This document shows positions 1 through 6,208 of a stretch of 64,000 nt of DNA, in pieces. The stretch spans positions 248,001 through 312,000 of the forward strand of contig NZ_JBIYZW010000001.1 in NCBI RefSeq assembly GCF_044628455.1, written 5' to 3'. The number at the start of each line of letters is the position of its first letter. Within the stretch, counting starts at the first letter, position 1. The notes below the pieces were generated by a model. It made no database searches. It was not told the origin of the DNA and worked only from the letters and a program-made list of their open reading frames with translations. Position numbers and translations under genes: made by a program. Origin of the DNA: Solirubrum sp044628455 (GTDB lineage Bacteria > Bacteroidota > Bacteroidia > Cytophagales > Hymenobacteraceae).

Positions 1-110
1 AGTGGCGCTACGTCGGTTTCGGCGTCGCCGTAGCGGCTCTTCTGCTCGGTCAGAAACGCGCTGAGGGCGTGGTCGCGGCGCAGCCGTGCTTCAATCAAGT
101 CGTTTTTCAT
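1..110 (-). CDS. Unknown protein, 5' end only (partial)
   Basis: Only the first 36 codons lie in the window; the gene runs off the left edge. An ATG at 110 opens a frame beginning MKNDLIEARLRRDHALSAFL, followed by a charged, Lys/Glu/Asp-rich stretch. It points the same way as the isc genes but lies about 480 bp beyond iscA and behind a terminator-like hairpin, so it probably has its own transcript. I do not recognise the family from this piece. The coding call rests on the open frame and plausible amino-acid composition. Confidence 0.5.
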   Translation of the reverse strand, partial: MKNDLIEARLRRDHALSAFLTEQKSRYGDAETDVAP

Positions 111-528
111 GCGGATAAACGGGGTAGAAAGATGGAAAGCGGCCAAGGTAGCCAAATAGCGCCGCCCTGTCCACACCGTCCACGGGGAATTTGCCCCTCA
201 GGCGCCCTGCCCAACGCGCCCTGCTTGCCCAACCGAGACGTAGCTGGCCGTGCGCGCCGCGTTGTCGCCCCTGTTGGCGGCTTTGCGGGCCTGGTCCACC
301 GTTTCGCGCCCCCACCCGGGGCTTTGCAGGGGCCGAAAACCGTTTTGACAGCCGTGCGCGCGGCTTCGCGGGCCCTGCGCGGGGTGTTGTCGGCCGTGGC
401 CACGGTTTCGCGCCCCCAACCTCGGCGCTGCACCCGCAACCGAGCCCCGCACGCCCAACCGAGCATCCCCGCCCCAACCGGCCGTCGTTCCGCTCAACTG
501 AGCGCTGCAGCCCCAACCTGCCGGCCAC
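111..528. repeat. Non-coding GC-rich spacer with degenerate repeats
   Basis: No convincing gene. The stretch holds imperfect direct repeats. A block around 277-314 reads GCGGCTTTGCGGGCC and ends in ACCGTTTCGCGCCCCCAC. It recurs around 361-420 as GCGGCTTCGCGGGCCC and ACGGTTTCGCGCCCCCAA, and GCCGTGCGCGC precedes each block. Short CAACCGAG/CCCAACC words fill the right part. Open frames exist on both strands in nearly every phase, as expected for stop-poor GC-rich repeats. The style is that of a decayed minisatellite. Function unknown. Confidence 0.45.
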
Positions 529-562
529 AAAAAAGCCCCTCCGGCTTGGGGGCCGAAGGGGC
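529..562 (-). terminator. Rho-independent terminator after iscA
   Basis: On the minus strand an 11-bp stem (GCCCCTTCGGC pairing with GCCGGAGGGGC, one mismatch; arms 535-545 and 552-562) is followed by six T residues (529-534 read in reverse). It sits 27 bp past the iscA stop and closes the isc operon. Confidence 0.75.
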
Positions 563-588
563 AAAAGTCATAGCCCAGCGGGAGCAGT

Positions 589-915
589 TTACACCGAGAA
601 ACTCTCGCCGCAGCCGCAGGTGCGCGAGGCGTTGGGGTTGTTGAAGTAGAAGCCCTTGCCGTTGAGCCCGTCGGAGAAGTCGAGCTCGGTGCCGGCCAGG
701 TACAGAAAGCTTTTCATGTCGACCACCACGCGCACGCCCTTGTCCTCGAACTCCTGGTCCATGGGGCGCACCTCGTCGTCGAAGTCGAGCTGGTAGGAGA
801 GGCCCGAGCAGCCGCCGCCGGCCACCGAGGCCCGCAGGCGAAACGCGTCGGTGAGGGCCGCGTCGGCCTTCAGCTTCTCTACTTTTTCTTTCGCTTTGTC
901 GGAAACGGTAATCAT
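589..915 (-). CDS. iscA: A-type iron-sulfur carrier protein (IscA/SufA/ErpA family)
   Basis: 108 residues, the usual length for A-type Fe-S carriers, which accept clusters from the IscU scaffold and pass them to apo-enzymes in the cytoplasm. The three cluster ligands are visible: Cys36 in GGGCSGLSY and Cys100/Cys102 in the C-terminal TCGCGESFSV. Last gene of a minus-strand operon iscS-iscU-unknown-iscA, followed by a terminator. The ATG at 915 lies directly beside an inverted repeat filling the spacer to the preceding gene. The family assignment is firm; which member (IscA, SufA or ErpA) is inferred from the neighbours. Confidence 0.92.
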   Translation of the reverse strand: MITVSDKAKEKVEKLKADAALTDAFRLRASVAGGGCSGLSYQLDFDDEVRPMDQEFEDKGVRVVVDMKSFLYLAGTELDFSDGLNGKGFYFNNPNASRTCGCGESFSV

Positions 916-916
916 A

Positions 917-1000
917 CTAGTTGCCAGTTACCTGTTGTCGGTTGCCAGTCAGCGAAGGCGCCGGAGTACCGGAAGCTTCCTACTCACAACAAACAACTAG
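917..1000. repeat. Intercistronic inverted repeat (GGCAACTGACAAC word)
   Basis: Fills the spacer between the 135-aa gene and iscA. It is bounded by CTAGTTG (917-923) and its exact inverse CAACTAG (994-1000). The second copy contains the TAG stop of the upstream gene (997-999). The half next to iscA is made of TTGCCAGT/CTGTTGTC words, the same vocabulary as the repeat at 26521-26613. A smaller palindrome, CCGGAAGCTTCC, is at 969-980. Confidence 0.6.
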
Positions 1001-1404
1001 GAAGAAGGATTCAGCACCACGCTGAAGACGGTGATGGTGTTCAGGTCGCGGCCGTAGTACAGCTTGTCGAGGGCTTCGTACACGTTGTGGGCACGGAAGT
1101 AGGAGGTTTGCAGCTCTTTGTCGCCGCGGGCCCGCCACTGCAGAGTGTAGGAGCTTTCGTTGTCGCGAAAGTTCTGCACGTAGCTCAGCATCTTGCGCAG
1201 CGCGTCGAGCTTGTCGTAGCCCACTTCGTAGCGAAACAGGAAGCTCTGGTGGTGGCGCGGATTGACGGTAATCAGATCCAGCCGCACCTGCCCGTCGAGG
1301 GGCCGGAAGTCAAACACCAGGTTGCCGGGCTGCAGGCCCAGCGTGTCCTCAATCAGCCGCTGAATGCGCGCGCTTTCAACGTGTACGTCGGCGGAAACGT
1401 CCAT
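997..1404 (-). CDS. Conserved-looking unknown protein in the isc operon
   Basis: 135 residues, soluble, no signal peptide or membrane segment. The N-terminal part (DVHVESARIQRLIEDTLGLQ) looks helical and is followed by alternating beta-like strands (NLVFDFRPL, VRLDLITVN, SFLFRYEVG). The C-terminal half has ALDKLYYGRDLN and a closing strand NTITVFSVVL. I do not recognise a named family. Its place between iscU and iscA suggests a link with Fe-S assembly or co-expression only. Start: the ATG at 1404 is next to a repeat-filled spacer. The stop TAG lies inside the following repeat. Confidence 0.75.
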   Translation of the reverse strand: MDVSADVHVESARIQRLIEDTLGLQPGNLVFDFRPLDGQVRLDLITVNPRHHQSFLFRYEVGYDKLDALRKMLSYVQNFRDNESSYTLQWRARGDKELQTSYFRAHNVYEALDKLYYGRDLNTITVFSVVLNPSS

Positions 1405-1410
1405 AGGGGA

Positions 1411-1500
1411 GGTTTTAGGTGTTAGGAACTTAGGGCTCAGGTCTCGGGAGCCGCTTGCCCCTAAAACCTAAGCCCTAAGTTCCTAAGCCCTTAAAACTTA
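1411..1500. repeat. Intercistronic inverted repeat (AACTTAGGGCTTAGG word)
   Basis: Spacer between iscU and the 135-aa gene. The 16-bp arms TTAGGAACTTAGGGCT (1422-1437) and AGCCCTAAGTTCCTAA (1471-1486) are exact inverses, with further pairing of GGTTTTAGG and CCTAAAACC outside and inside. The repeated word begins at the TAA stop of iscU (1498-1500). The hairpin would form in the operon mRNA. Confidence 0.7.
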
Positions 1501-1914
1501 GTGGTGCGACTTGGCTACTTCCAGCTCCGGCAAGCCGTTTTTCACCCGGTAGTCGTTGATGGCTGCCTTGATGGCGTCTTCGGCCAGCACCGAGCAGTGG
1601 ATTTTCACCGGCGGCAAAGCCAGCTCTTCCACAATCTCCATGTTGTCGATGTTGAGCGCATCCTCCACCGACTTGCCCTTCAGCCACTCCGTCGCCAGCG
1701 ACGACGAGGCAATGGCCGAGCCGCAGCCGAAGGTCTTGAACTTGGCGTCGGTGATGACGTTGGTGGCTTCGTCCACCTCAATCTGCAGGCGCATTACGTC
1801 GCCGCACTCGGGTGCACCTACCAAGCCGGTACCCACGTTCTTTTTGCTTTTGTCCAGCGTGCCCACGTTGCGCGGGTTGCTGTAATGGTCGATTACCTTA
1901 TCGGAGTAAGCCAT
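1498..1914 (-). CDS. iscU: Iron-sulfur cluster scaffold IscU
   Basis: 138 residues. Scaffold on which IscS-derived sulfur and iron are assembled into [2Fe-2S] clusters. All signature residues are present: Cys37 with Asp39 (APECGDVM), Cys64 (FGCGSAIASSS) and Cys107 (IHCSVLAEDAI). The LPPVK motif (residues 100-104), the binding site of the HscA chaperone in the Isc system, supports IscU rather than SufU. Downstream of iscS with a repeat-filled spacer of about 95 bp. Its own stop codon opens the next repeat. Confidence 0.95.
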   Translation of the reverse strand: MAYSDKVIDHYSNPRNVGTLDKSKKNVGTGLVGAPECGDVMRLQIEVDEATNVITDAKFKTFGCGSAIASSSLATEWLKGKSVEDALNIDNMEIVEELALPPVKIHCSVLAEDAIKAAINDYRVKNGLPELEVAKSHH

Positions 1915-1924
1915 GGCTTTTTTC

Positions 1925-2013
1925 AGTTGTCATTTATCATTGATCATTTATCAGGTCATTCAACAAGCTCAGCTGCGCTGATAAATGTTAAATGATAACT
2001 GATAAATGACTTA
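1925..2013. repeat. Intercistronic inverted repeat (GATAAATG word)
   Basis: Spacer iscS-iscU. One half (1925-1953) reads as CATTTATCA/TGATCA words. The other half (1978-2010) reads CTGATAAATG, TAAATGATAA, CTGATAAATGAC, an imperfect inverse of the first. The pattern starts at the TAA stop of iscS (2011-2013). The same word family is found at 17881-18072. Confidence 0.7.
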
Positions 2014-3225
2014 GTGTTCGGCCCACTCAATCGAGTTCAGGTCGATGCCTTCCTTGAACATCTCCCACAGGGGCGACATTTCGCGCAGCTTGGTTACGGC
2101 CTCCTTCACGTGGCCGATGGCGTAGTCGATCTGCTCGTCGGTGGTGAAGCGCGACAGGCCAAAACGCAGCGAGGAGTGAGCCAGGTCGTCGCTCAGGCCC
2201 AGGGCCTTGAGCACGTACGAAGGCTCCAGCGAGGCCGAGGTACAGGCCGAACCCGACGACACGGCCAGGTCCTTCACACCCATCATCAGGCCTTCGCCCT
2301 CCACGTACTTGAACGAGATGTTGGTCACGTGGGGCAGGCGGTGCTCGCGCGAACCATTCACGTAGCTTTCCTCCAGGGTCAGCAGCTCACGTTCCAGTCG
2401 GTCGCGCATGACCGAGATGCGAGCGGTATCGGCTTCCATGTCGGTGCGGGCGATTTCGCAGGCCTTGCCGAGACCCACGATGCCCGGTACGTTCAGGGTG
2501 CCCGAGCGCATGCCACGCTCATGGCCGCCACCGTCCATCTGGGCGGTTACCTTCACCCGCGGGTTTTTGCGACGTACGTACAGGGCCCCGATGCCCTTGG
2601 GGCCGTACATCTTGTGGCCCGAAAAGGCCATCAGGTCGATGCCGTCGGCTAGGACGTCGACCGGAATCTTACCTACGGCTTGGGTGGCATCGGTAAAGAA
2701 CAGCGCGCCGTGCTTTTTGGCAATGGCCGAAATTTCGCGAATGGGCTGAAGCACCCCGATTTCGTTGTTGCCGTACATGATGGTCACCAGAATGGTCTGG
2801 GGCGTCATGGCCGCCTCCAGCTCGTTCAAGTCAATCAAGCCTTCCTCGTTCACCTTCAGGTAGGTCACGCGGGCGCCAAGCTTTTCGAGGTGCTTGCAGG
2901 TGTCGAGCACGGCTTTGTGCTCGGTGGTAGCGGTGATGATGTGGTTGCCCTTCTGAGCGTACATCTCATACACGCCCTTGATGGCCAGGTTATCCGACTC
3001 GGTTGCGCCCGAGGTGAAGATGATTTCCTTAGGGTCGCAGTTGATGAGTTGCGCGATTTGCTCGCGGGAGTAATCCACGGCTTCCTCGGCCTGCCAGCCA
3101 AAGGGGTGGTTGCGCGAGGCTGCGTTGCCGAAATGATCGGTGAAATAGGGCAGCATGGTCTCGAGCACGCGCGGATCCATGGGCGTGGTGGCGTTGTTGT
3201 CGAGGTAAATAGGCAGCTTCAGCAT
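2011..3225 (-). CDS. iscS: Cysteine desulfurase IscS
   Basis: PLP enzyme removing sulfur from cysteine as a persulfide and feeding IscU. From the chosen start (MLKLPIYLDNNATTPMD) it has 404 residues, the usual IscS length. Visible hallmarks: TEHKAV with the PLP-stacking His103, the Schiff-base Lys205 in FSGHKMYGPKG, and the active Cys328 in the long mobile loop SSGSACTSASLEPS, typical of group I (IscS/NifS) rather than SufS. The C-terminus LNSIEWAEH is characteristic of IscS. The longer frame adds 11 residues (MHRRSPALRSP) that do not belong to the family. First gene of the isc operon; a TACCTTTG box lies 31 bp upstream of the start. Confidence 0.96.
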   Translation of the reverse strand: MLKLPIYLDNNATTPMDPRVLETMLPYFTDHFGNAASRNHPFGWQAEEAVDYSREQIAQLINCDPKEIIFTSGATESDNLAIKGVYEMYAQKGNHIITATTEHKAVLDTCKHLEKLGARVTYLKVNEEGLIDLNELEAAMTPQTILVTIMYGNNEIGVLQPIREISAIAKKHGALFFTDATQAVGKIPVDVLADGIDLMAFSGHKMYGPKGIGALYVRRKNPRVKVTAQMDGGGHERGMRSGTLNVPGIVGLGKACEIARTDMEADTARISVMRDRLERELLTLEESYVNGSREHRLPHVTNISFKYVEGEGLMMGVKDLAVSSGSACTSASLEPSYVLKALGLSDDLAHSSLRFGLSRFTTDEQIDYAIGHVKEAVTKLREMSPLWEMFKEGIDLNSIEWAEH

Positions 3226-3255
3226 GGGGCTTCGTAGTGCTGGTGAACGTCGGTG

Positions 3256-3263
3256 CAAAGGTA
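3256..3263 (-). promoter_or_regulatory. Putative -7 box of the isc operon promoter
   Basis: The minus strand reads TACCTTTG, a match to the Bacteroidota -7 consensus TAnnTTTG, 31 bp before the iscS ATG. A second exact match, TACTTTTG, lies farther upstream at 3327-3334. No clear -33 TTTG at the proper distance was seen for either. Confidence 0.45.
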
Positions 3264-3388
3264 GCTTCCGGAGAATGATTCGCCGGTAGAACAGCAGAAT
3301 TCAGCCAGAGGTTTACTTTTACTGCGCAAAAGTAGAGACAATCCAAACAACCCCGCTACGGCCCGCCGTATTGGCTTCGCTTTCCCCT

Positions 3389-3814
3389 ATGTTCACCAAC
3401 CTCGAACACCTTGGCCTGGCCGTGCACGACCTCGACGCGGCCACCGCGCTCTACACTGCTTTGCTGGGCCAGGAGCCCTACAAGCGCGAACACGTGGCCA
3501 GTGAAGGCGTCGACACCGTGTTTTTTAAGGTAGGCGGTTCCAAGATCGAGCTGCTGGGCGGTACCACGCCCGACAGCGCCATTACCAAGTTCGTGGCCAA
3601 GAAAGGGGAGGGCATGCACCACGTAGCCTTCGAGGTGGCCGACATCCGCGCCACCATGCAGCGGCTGCGCGAGCAGGGCTTCACCCTGCTGAACGAGGAA
3701 CCCAAGCGCGGGGCCGACAACAAGCTGGTGTGCTTTGTGCATCCCAAAAGCGCCCACGGCGTACTGGTAGAGCTGTGCCAGGAAATGTCGGCCCCCGATC
3801 TGGAGGTGGAGTAA
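3389..3814 (+). CDS. mce: Methylmalonyl-CoA epimerase
   Basis: 141 residues, the normal size. Interconverts (R)- and (S)-methylmalonyl-CoA in the propionyl-CoA/succinyl-CoA route. Two vicinal-oxygen-chelate repeats are visible. The first opens with NLEHLGLAVHDLDAA and the second with MHHVAFEVADI. Metal-ligand candidates are His in EHLGLAV, His in MHHVAFEV and Glu in VLVELCQ. The ATG at 3389 is chosen because MFTNLEHLGLAV is the conserved N-terminus; the upstream TTG extension is not. Followed 24 bp later by the YrdC-family gene on the same strand. Confidence 0.9.
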   Translation: MFTNLEHLGLAVHDLDAATALYTALLGQEPYKREHVASEGVDTVFFKVGGSKIELLGGTTPDSAITKFVAKKGEGMHHVAFEVADIRATMQRLREQGFTLLNEEPKRGADNKLVCFVHPKSAHGVLVELCQEMSAPDLEVE

Positions 3815-3838
3815 GCCTAGCATCGCTCAAGCACCGTG

Positions 3839-4414
3839 ATGAAACACCTGCAGCAAGAAATCGAGGCCGCCGTGGAGGTGCTGCTGCTTCAGCAGATTAT
3901 TCTGTATCCCACCGATACCGTGTGGGGCCTGGGCTGCGACGCCGAACTGCCGCGGGCCGTGGAGCGCATCTATAAGCTCAAGCAGCGGCCCGCGTCCAAG
4001 TCCTGCATTGTGCTGGTGGCCGACGAGGCCATGTTTGCCCGCTACGCGGCCACGGTTCCGCCCAACCTGCCCGAACTGCTGGCCGCCCAGCAGCGCCCCA
4101 CTACCTACGTGGTACCCGCCAGCCGCTACGTGGCGGCCAACCTGCTGGCCGAAGACGGCACCATCGGGCTGCGGGTGGTGCGCGGCGACGAGTTTTGCTT
4201 TAAGATGCTGCGCCGCCTGGGCCACGGAGTGGTGTCAACCTCGGCCAACCTGAGCGGCCAACCTGGCCCGGCCATCTACGCCGAAATCGACCCGGCCATC
4301 GTGCGCGGGGCCGACCACGTGGTGGGCTGGCGGCAGGACGACGCCACGCGCTCGGCCCCTTCGCGGGTGGTGCGCGTGCTGCCCGACGGCCAATTGGAAG
4401 TGCTGCGCGACTAG
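3839..4414 (+). CDS. L-threonylcarbamoyladenylate synthase (Sua5/YrdC/YwlC family)
   Basis: 191 residues. Makes threonylcarbamoyl-AMP for the universal t6A37 modification of ANN-decoding tRNAs. Recognisable motifs: the N-terminal LYPTDTVWGLGCDA, KLKQRPASKSCIVLVAD (the KxR...SK nucleotide-binding region) and the C-terminal STSANLSGQP. Length and motifs fit the short YrdC-type enzyme without the extra Sua5 domain. GTG and ATG are adjacent (3836/3839); the ATG is preferred. It lies just before the CCA-adding enzyme gene, so two tRNA-maturation genes are neighbours. Confidence 0.9.
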   Translation: MKHLQQEIEAAVEVLLLQQIILYPTDTVWGLGCDAELPRAVERIYKLKQRPASKSCIVLVADEAMFARYAATVPPNLPELLAAQQRPTTYVVPASRYVAANLLAEDGTIGLRVVRGDEFCFKMLRRLGHGVVSTSANLSGQPGPAIYAEIDPAIVRGADHVVGWRQDDATRSAPSRVVRVLPDGQLEVLRD

Positions 4415-4487
4415 CAAATGACCCGCTGAGCCGGTAGCCGACGGGCGGCAGTAGAGGGGCAGGAGGCAGACAGAGCGGCGGACGCCC

Positions 4488-4495
4488 TACTTTTG
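4488..4495 (+). promoter_or_regulatory. -7 box of a near-leaderless promoter for the CCA-adding enzyme
   Basis: TACTTTTG matches TAnnTTTG exactly and ends 4 bases before the ATG at 4500. If transcription starts a few bases after the box, as usual in Bacteroidota, the mRNA is essentially leaderless. Confidence 0.5.
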
Positions 4496-4499
4496 CGGC

Positions 4500-5930
4500 A
4501 TGAACCTGCCTCCCCAGCTGCCCGACCTGCCCTTGTTCCGTACCATTGCCGACGCGGCAACTTCGCTCGGCTACCCGGCCTACGTCATCGGCGGTTACGT
4601 GCGCGACCTGGTGCTGGGCCGGCCCAGCAAGGATGTGGACGTGGTGTGCGTGGGCGACGGTATTCAGCTGGCCCAGGCCGTGGGCAAGCGCCTGCCGCAC
4701 CATCCCCGCGTGAATGTGTTCAAAAACTTCGGCACGGCCATGCTGCCTACGCCCGACATCGACCTGGAGTTTGTAGGAGCGCGCAAGGAAAGCTACCGGG
4801 CCGAGTCGCGCAAGCCAGAGGTGGAAGCGGGTACCCTGGAGGAAGACCTGGCCCGGCGCGACTTCACCATCAACGCCCTCGGACTGAGCTTAAACAAGGC
4901 CGATTTCGGTACGCTGGTCGACCGCTACGACGGCATCGGCGACCTGCAGCGCAAAACCATCCGCACCCCGCTCGACCCCGACATTACCTTTTCCGACGAC
5001 CCGCTGCGCATGATGCGGGCCGTGCGCTTTGCCTCTCAGCTCAACTTCGATATCGACCCCGACACCTTCGACGCCATTGCGCGCAACAAGGAGCGCATTC
5101 GCATCGTGTCGCAGGAGCGCATCACCGACGAGCTGAACAAGATCATCATGTCGCCCAAGCCCAGCTACGGCTTCAAGCTGCTGTTCAGCTCGGGTTTGCT
5201 GCCGCTCATCTTTCCCCGGATGGCCCAGCTGCACGGCGTGGAGCGCCGCGGCCAGCACGCACACAAAGACAACTTCTACCACACCCTGCAGGTGCTCGAC
5301 AACGTGGTGGCCACCGGCGCCGACCTGTGGCTGCGCTGGGCCGCCATTCTGCACGACATTGCCAAGCCCGCCACCAAGCGCTTCGACCCGAAAGTGGGCT
5401 GGACCTTTCACGGCCACGAGGACAAGGGCGCGCGTTGGACGCCGGGCATCTTCGCCGACCTGAAGCTGCCCCTGGGCGAGGAAATGCGCGTGGTGCAGAA
5501 GCTGGTGAAGCTGCACCTGCGGCCCATTGCCCTGGTCAAGGAAACCGTTACCGACTCGGCCGTGCGACGCCTGCTCTTCGAAGCTGGCGACGAAATCGAC
5601 CTGCTGATGCAACTCTGCCGGGCCGACATCACCAGCAAGGACCACCAGCGCGTGGCCCGCTACCTGGCCAACTTCGAGCGGGTGGAGGAAAAGCTCAAGG
5701 AGGTGGAGGAAAAAGACCACCTGCGCAACTTCAAGCCCGTCATTACCGGCGAGGTTATCATGCAAACCTTCGGGCTCACGCCTTCGCGGGCGGTGGGCGA
5801 GCTGAAGGAAGCCGTGCTGGAAGCCATTCTGGAGGGCCAGGTGCGCAACGAGTACACCGAAGCCTTTCCGTTTCTGCTGGAGCTGGGTCGCCGCAAGGGC
5901 CTCACGCCCAAGGAACCGGCAGCCGGGTAG
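4500..5930 (+). CDS. CCA tRNA nucleotidyltransferase / poly(A) polymerase family protein with HD domain
   Basis: 476 residues. Class II nucleotidyltransferase that adds or repairs the 3' CCA of tRNA. Domain order: head with VIGGYVRDLVLGRPSKDVDVV (GG and DxD metal site, residues about 30-50), RRDFTINALG, the neck with DPLRMMRAVRFASQL, then an HD phosphohydrolase part with AAILHDIAKPATKRF and FHGHEDKGA. Long CCA enzymes with an HD domain can also carry phosphatase/phosphodiesterase activity (family knowledge). The start is fixed by the promoter box directly in front and by the conserved head. A strong terminator follows. Confidence 0.93.
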   Translation: MNLPPQLPDLPLFRTIADAATSLGYPAYVIGGYVRDLVLGRPSKDVDVVCVGDGIQLAQAVGKRLPHHPRVNVFKNFGTAMLPTPDIDLEFVGARKESYRAESRKPEVEAGTLEEDLARRDFTINALGLSLNKADFGTLVDRYDGIGDLQRKTIRTPLDPDITFSDDPLRMMRAVRFASQLNFDIDPDTFDAIARNKERIRIVSQERITDELNKIIMSPKPSYGFKLLFSSGLLPLIFPRMAQLHGVERRGQHAHKDNFYHTLQVLDNVVATGADLWLRWAAILHDIAKPATKRFDPKVGWTFHGHEDKGARWTPGIFADLKLPLGEEMRVVQKLVKLHLRPIALVKETVTDSAVRRLLFEAGDEIDLLMQLCRADITSKDHQRVARYLANFERVEEKLKEVEEKDHLRNFKPVITGEVIMQTFGLTPSRAVGELKEAVLEAILEGQVRNEYTEAFPFLLELGRRKGLTPKEPAAG

Positions 5931-5958
5931 GCCCGCTGATTTTTCTGGGGAAGCAAAG

Positions 5959-5990
5959 AAGGCGCGCCCAGGGGGCGCGCCTTCGTTTTG
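5959..5990 (+). terminator. Rho-independent terminator
   Basis: Perfect 10-bp stem AAGGCGCGCC / GGCGCGCCTT (5959-5968, 5974-5983), loop CAGGG, then CGTTTTG. It lies 28 bp after the CCA enzyme stop. Confidence 0.8.
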
Positions 5991-6208
5991 CAAACAACCT
6001 TTACTATACCGGAGTTCGGATGGCTGCTGCCGGCCTGTTGCAGCTCGGCGGAGTGCAGCAGCCGCTCCGGGGTCAACCATTCACTCACCAGGGGACCCTA
6101 AACTCGTGGTACGGCTTGAAAGATGCCGGGCTGTGGACCGGGGTTGCTTGCGGGAACAGAAAAGTTGGCAGTCGGTAAGCTACTGAATTCAAGAATATAT
6201 CGGGCAAC
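5991..6208. other. Spacer without recognised features
   Basis: About 220 bp between convergent genes. I see no open frame with coding character, no strong hairpin and no repeat of the kinds found elsewhere in the window. Confidence 0.5.

Noticed and set aside
91..564. Protein-coding gene in the left spacer
   Set aside because: All frames on both strands are open over degenerate repeats; products are Arg/Gly/Pro-rich without domains.
4493..6178. 561-codon plus-strand frame over the CCA enzyme gene
   Set aside because: Out-of-frame shadow, Arg/Pro/Ala-rich; the in-frame enzyme has all motifs.
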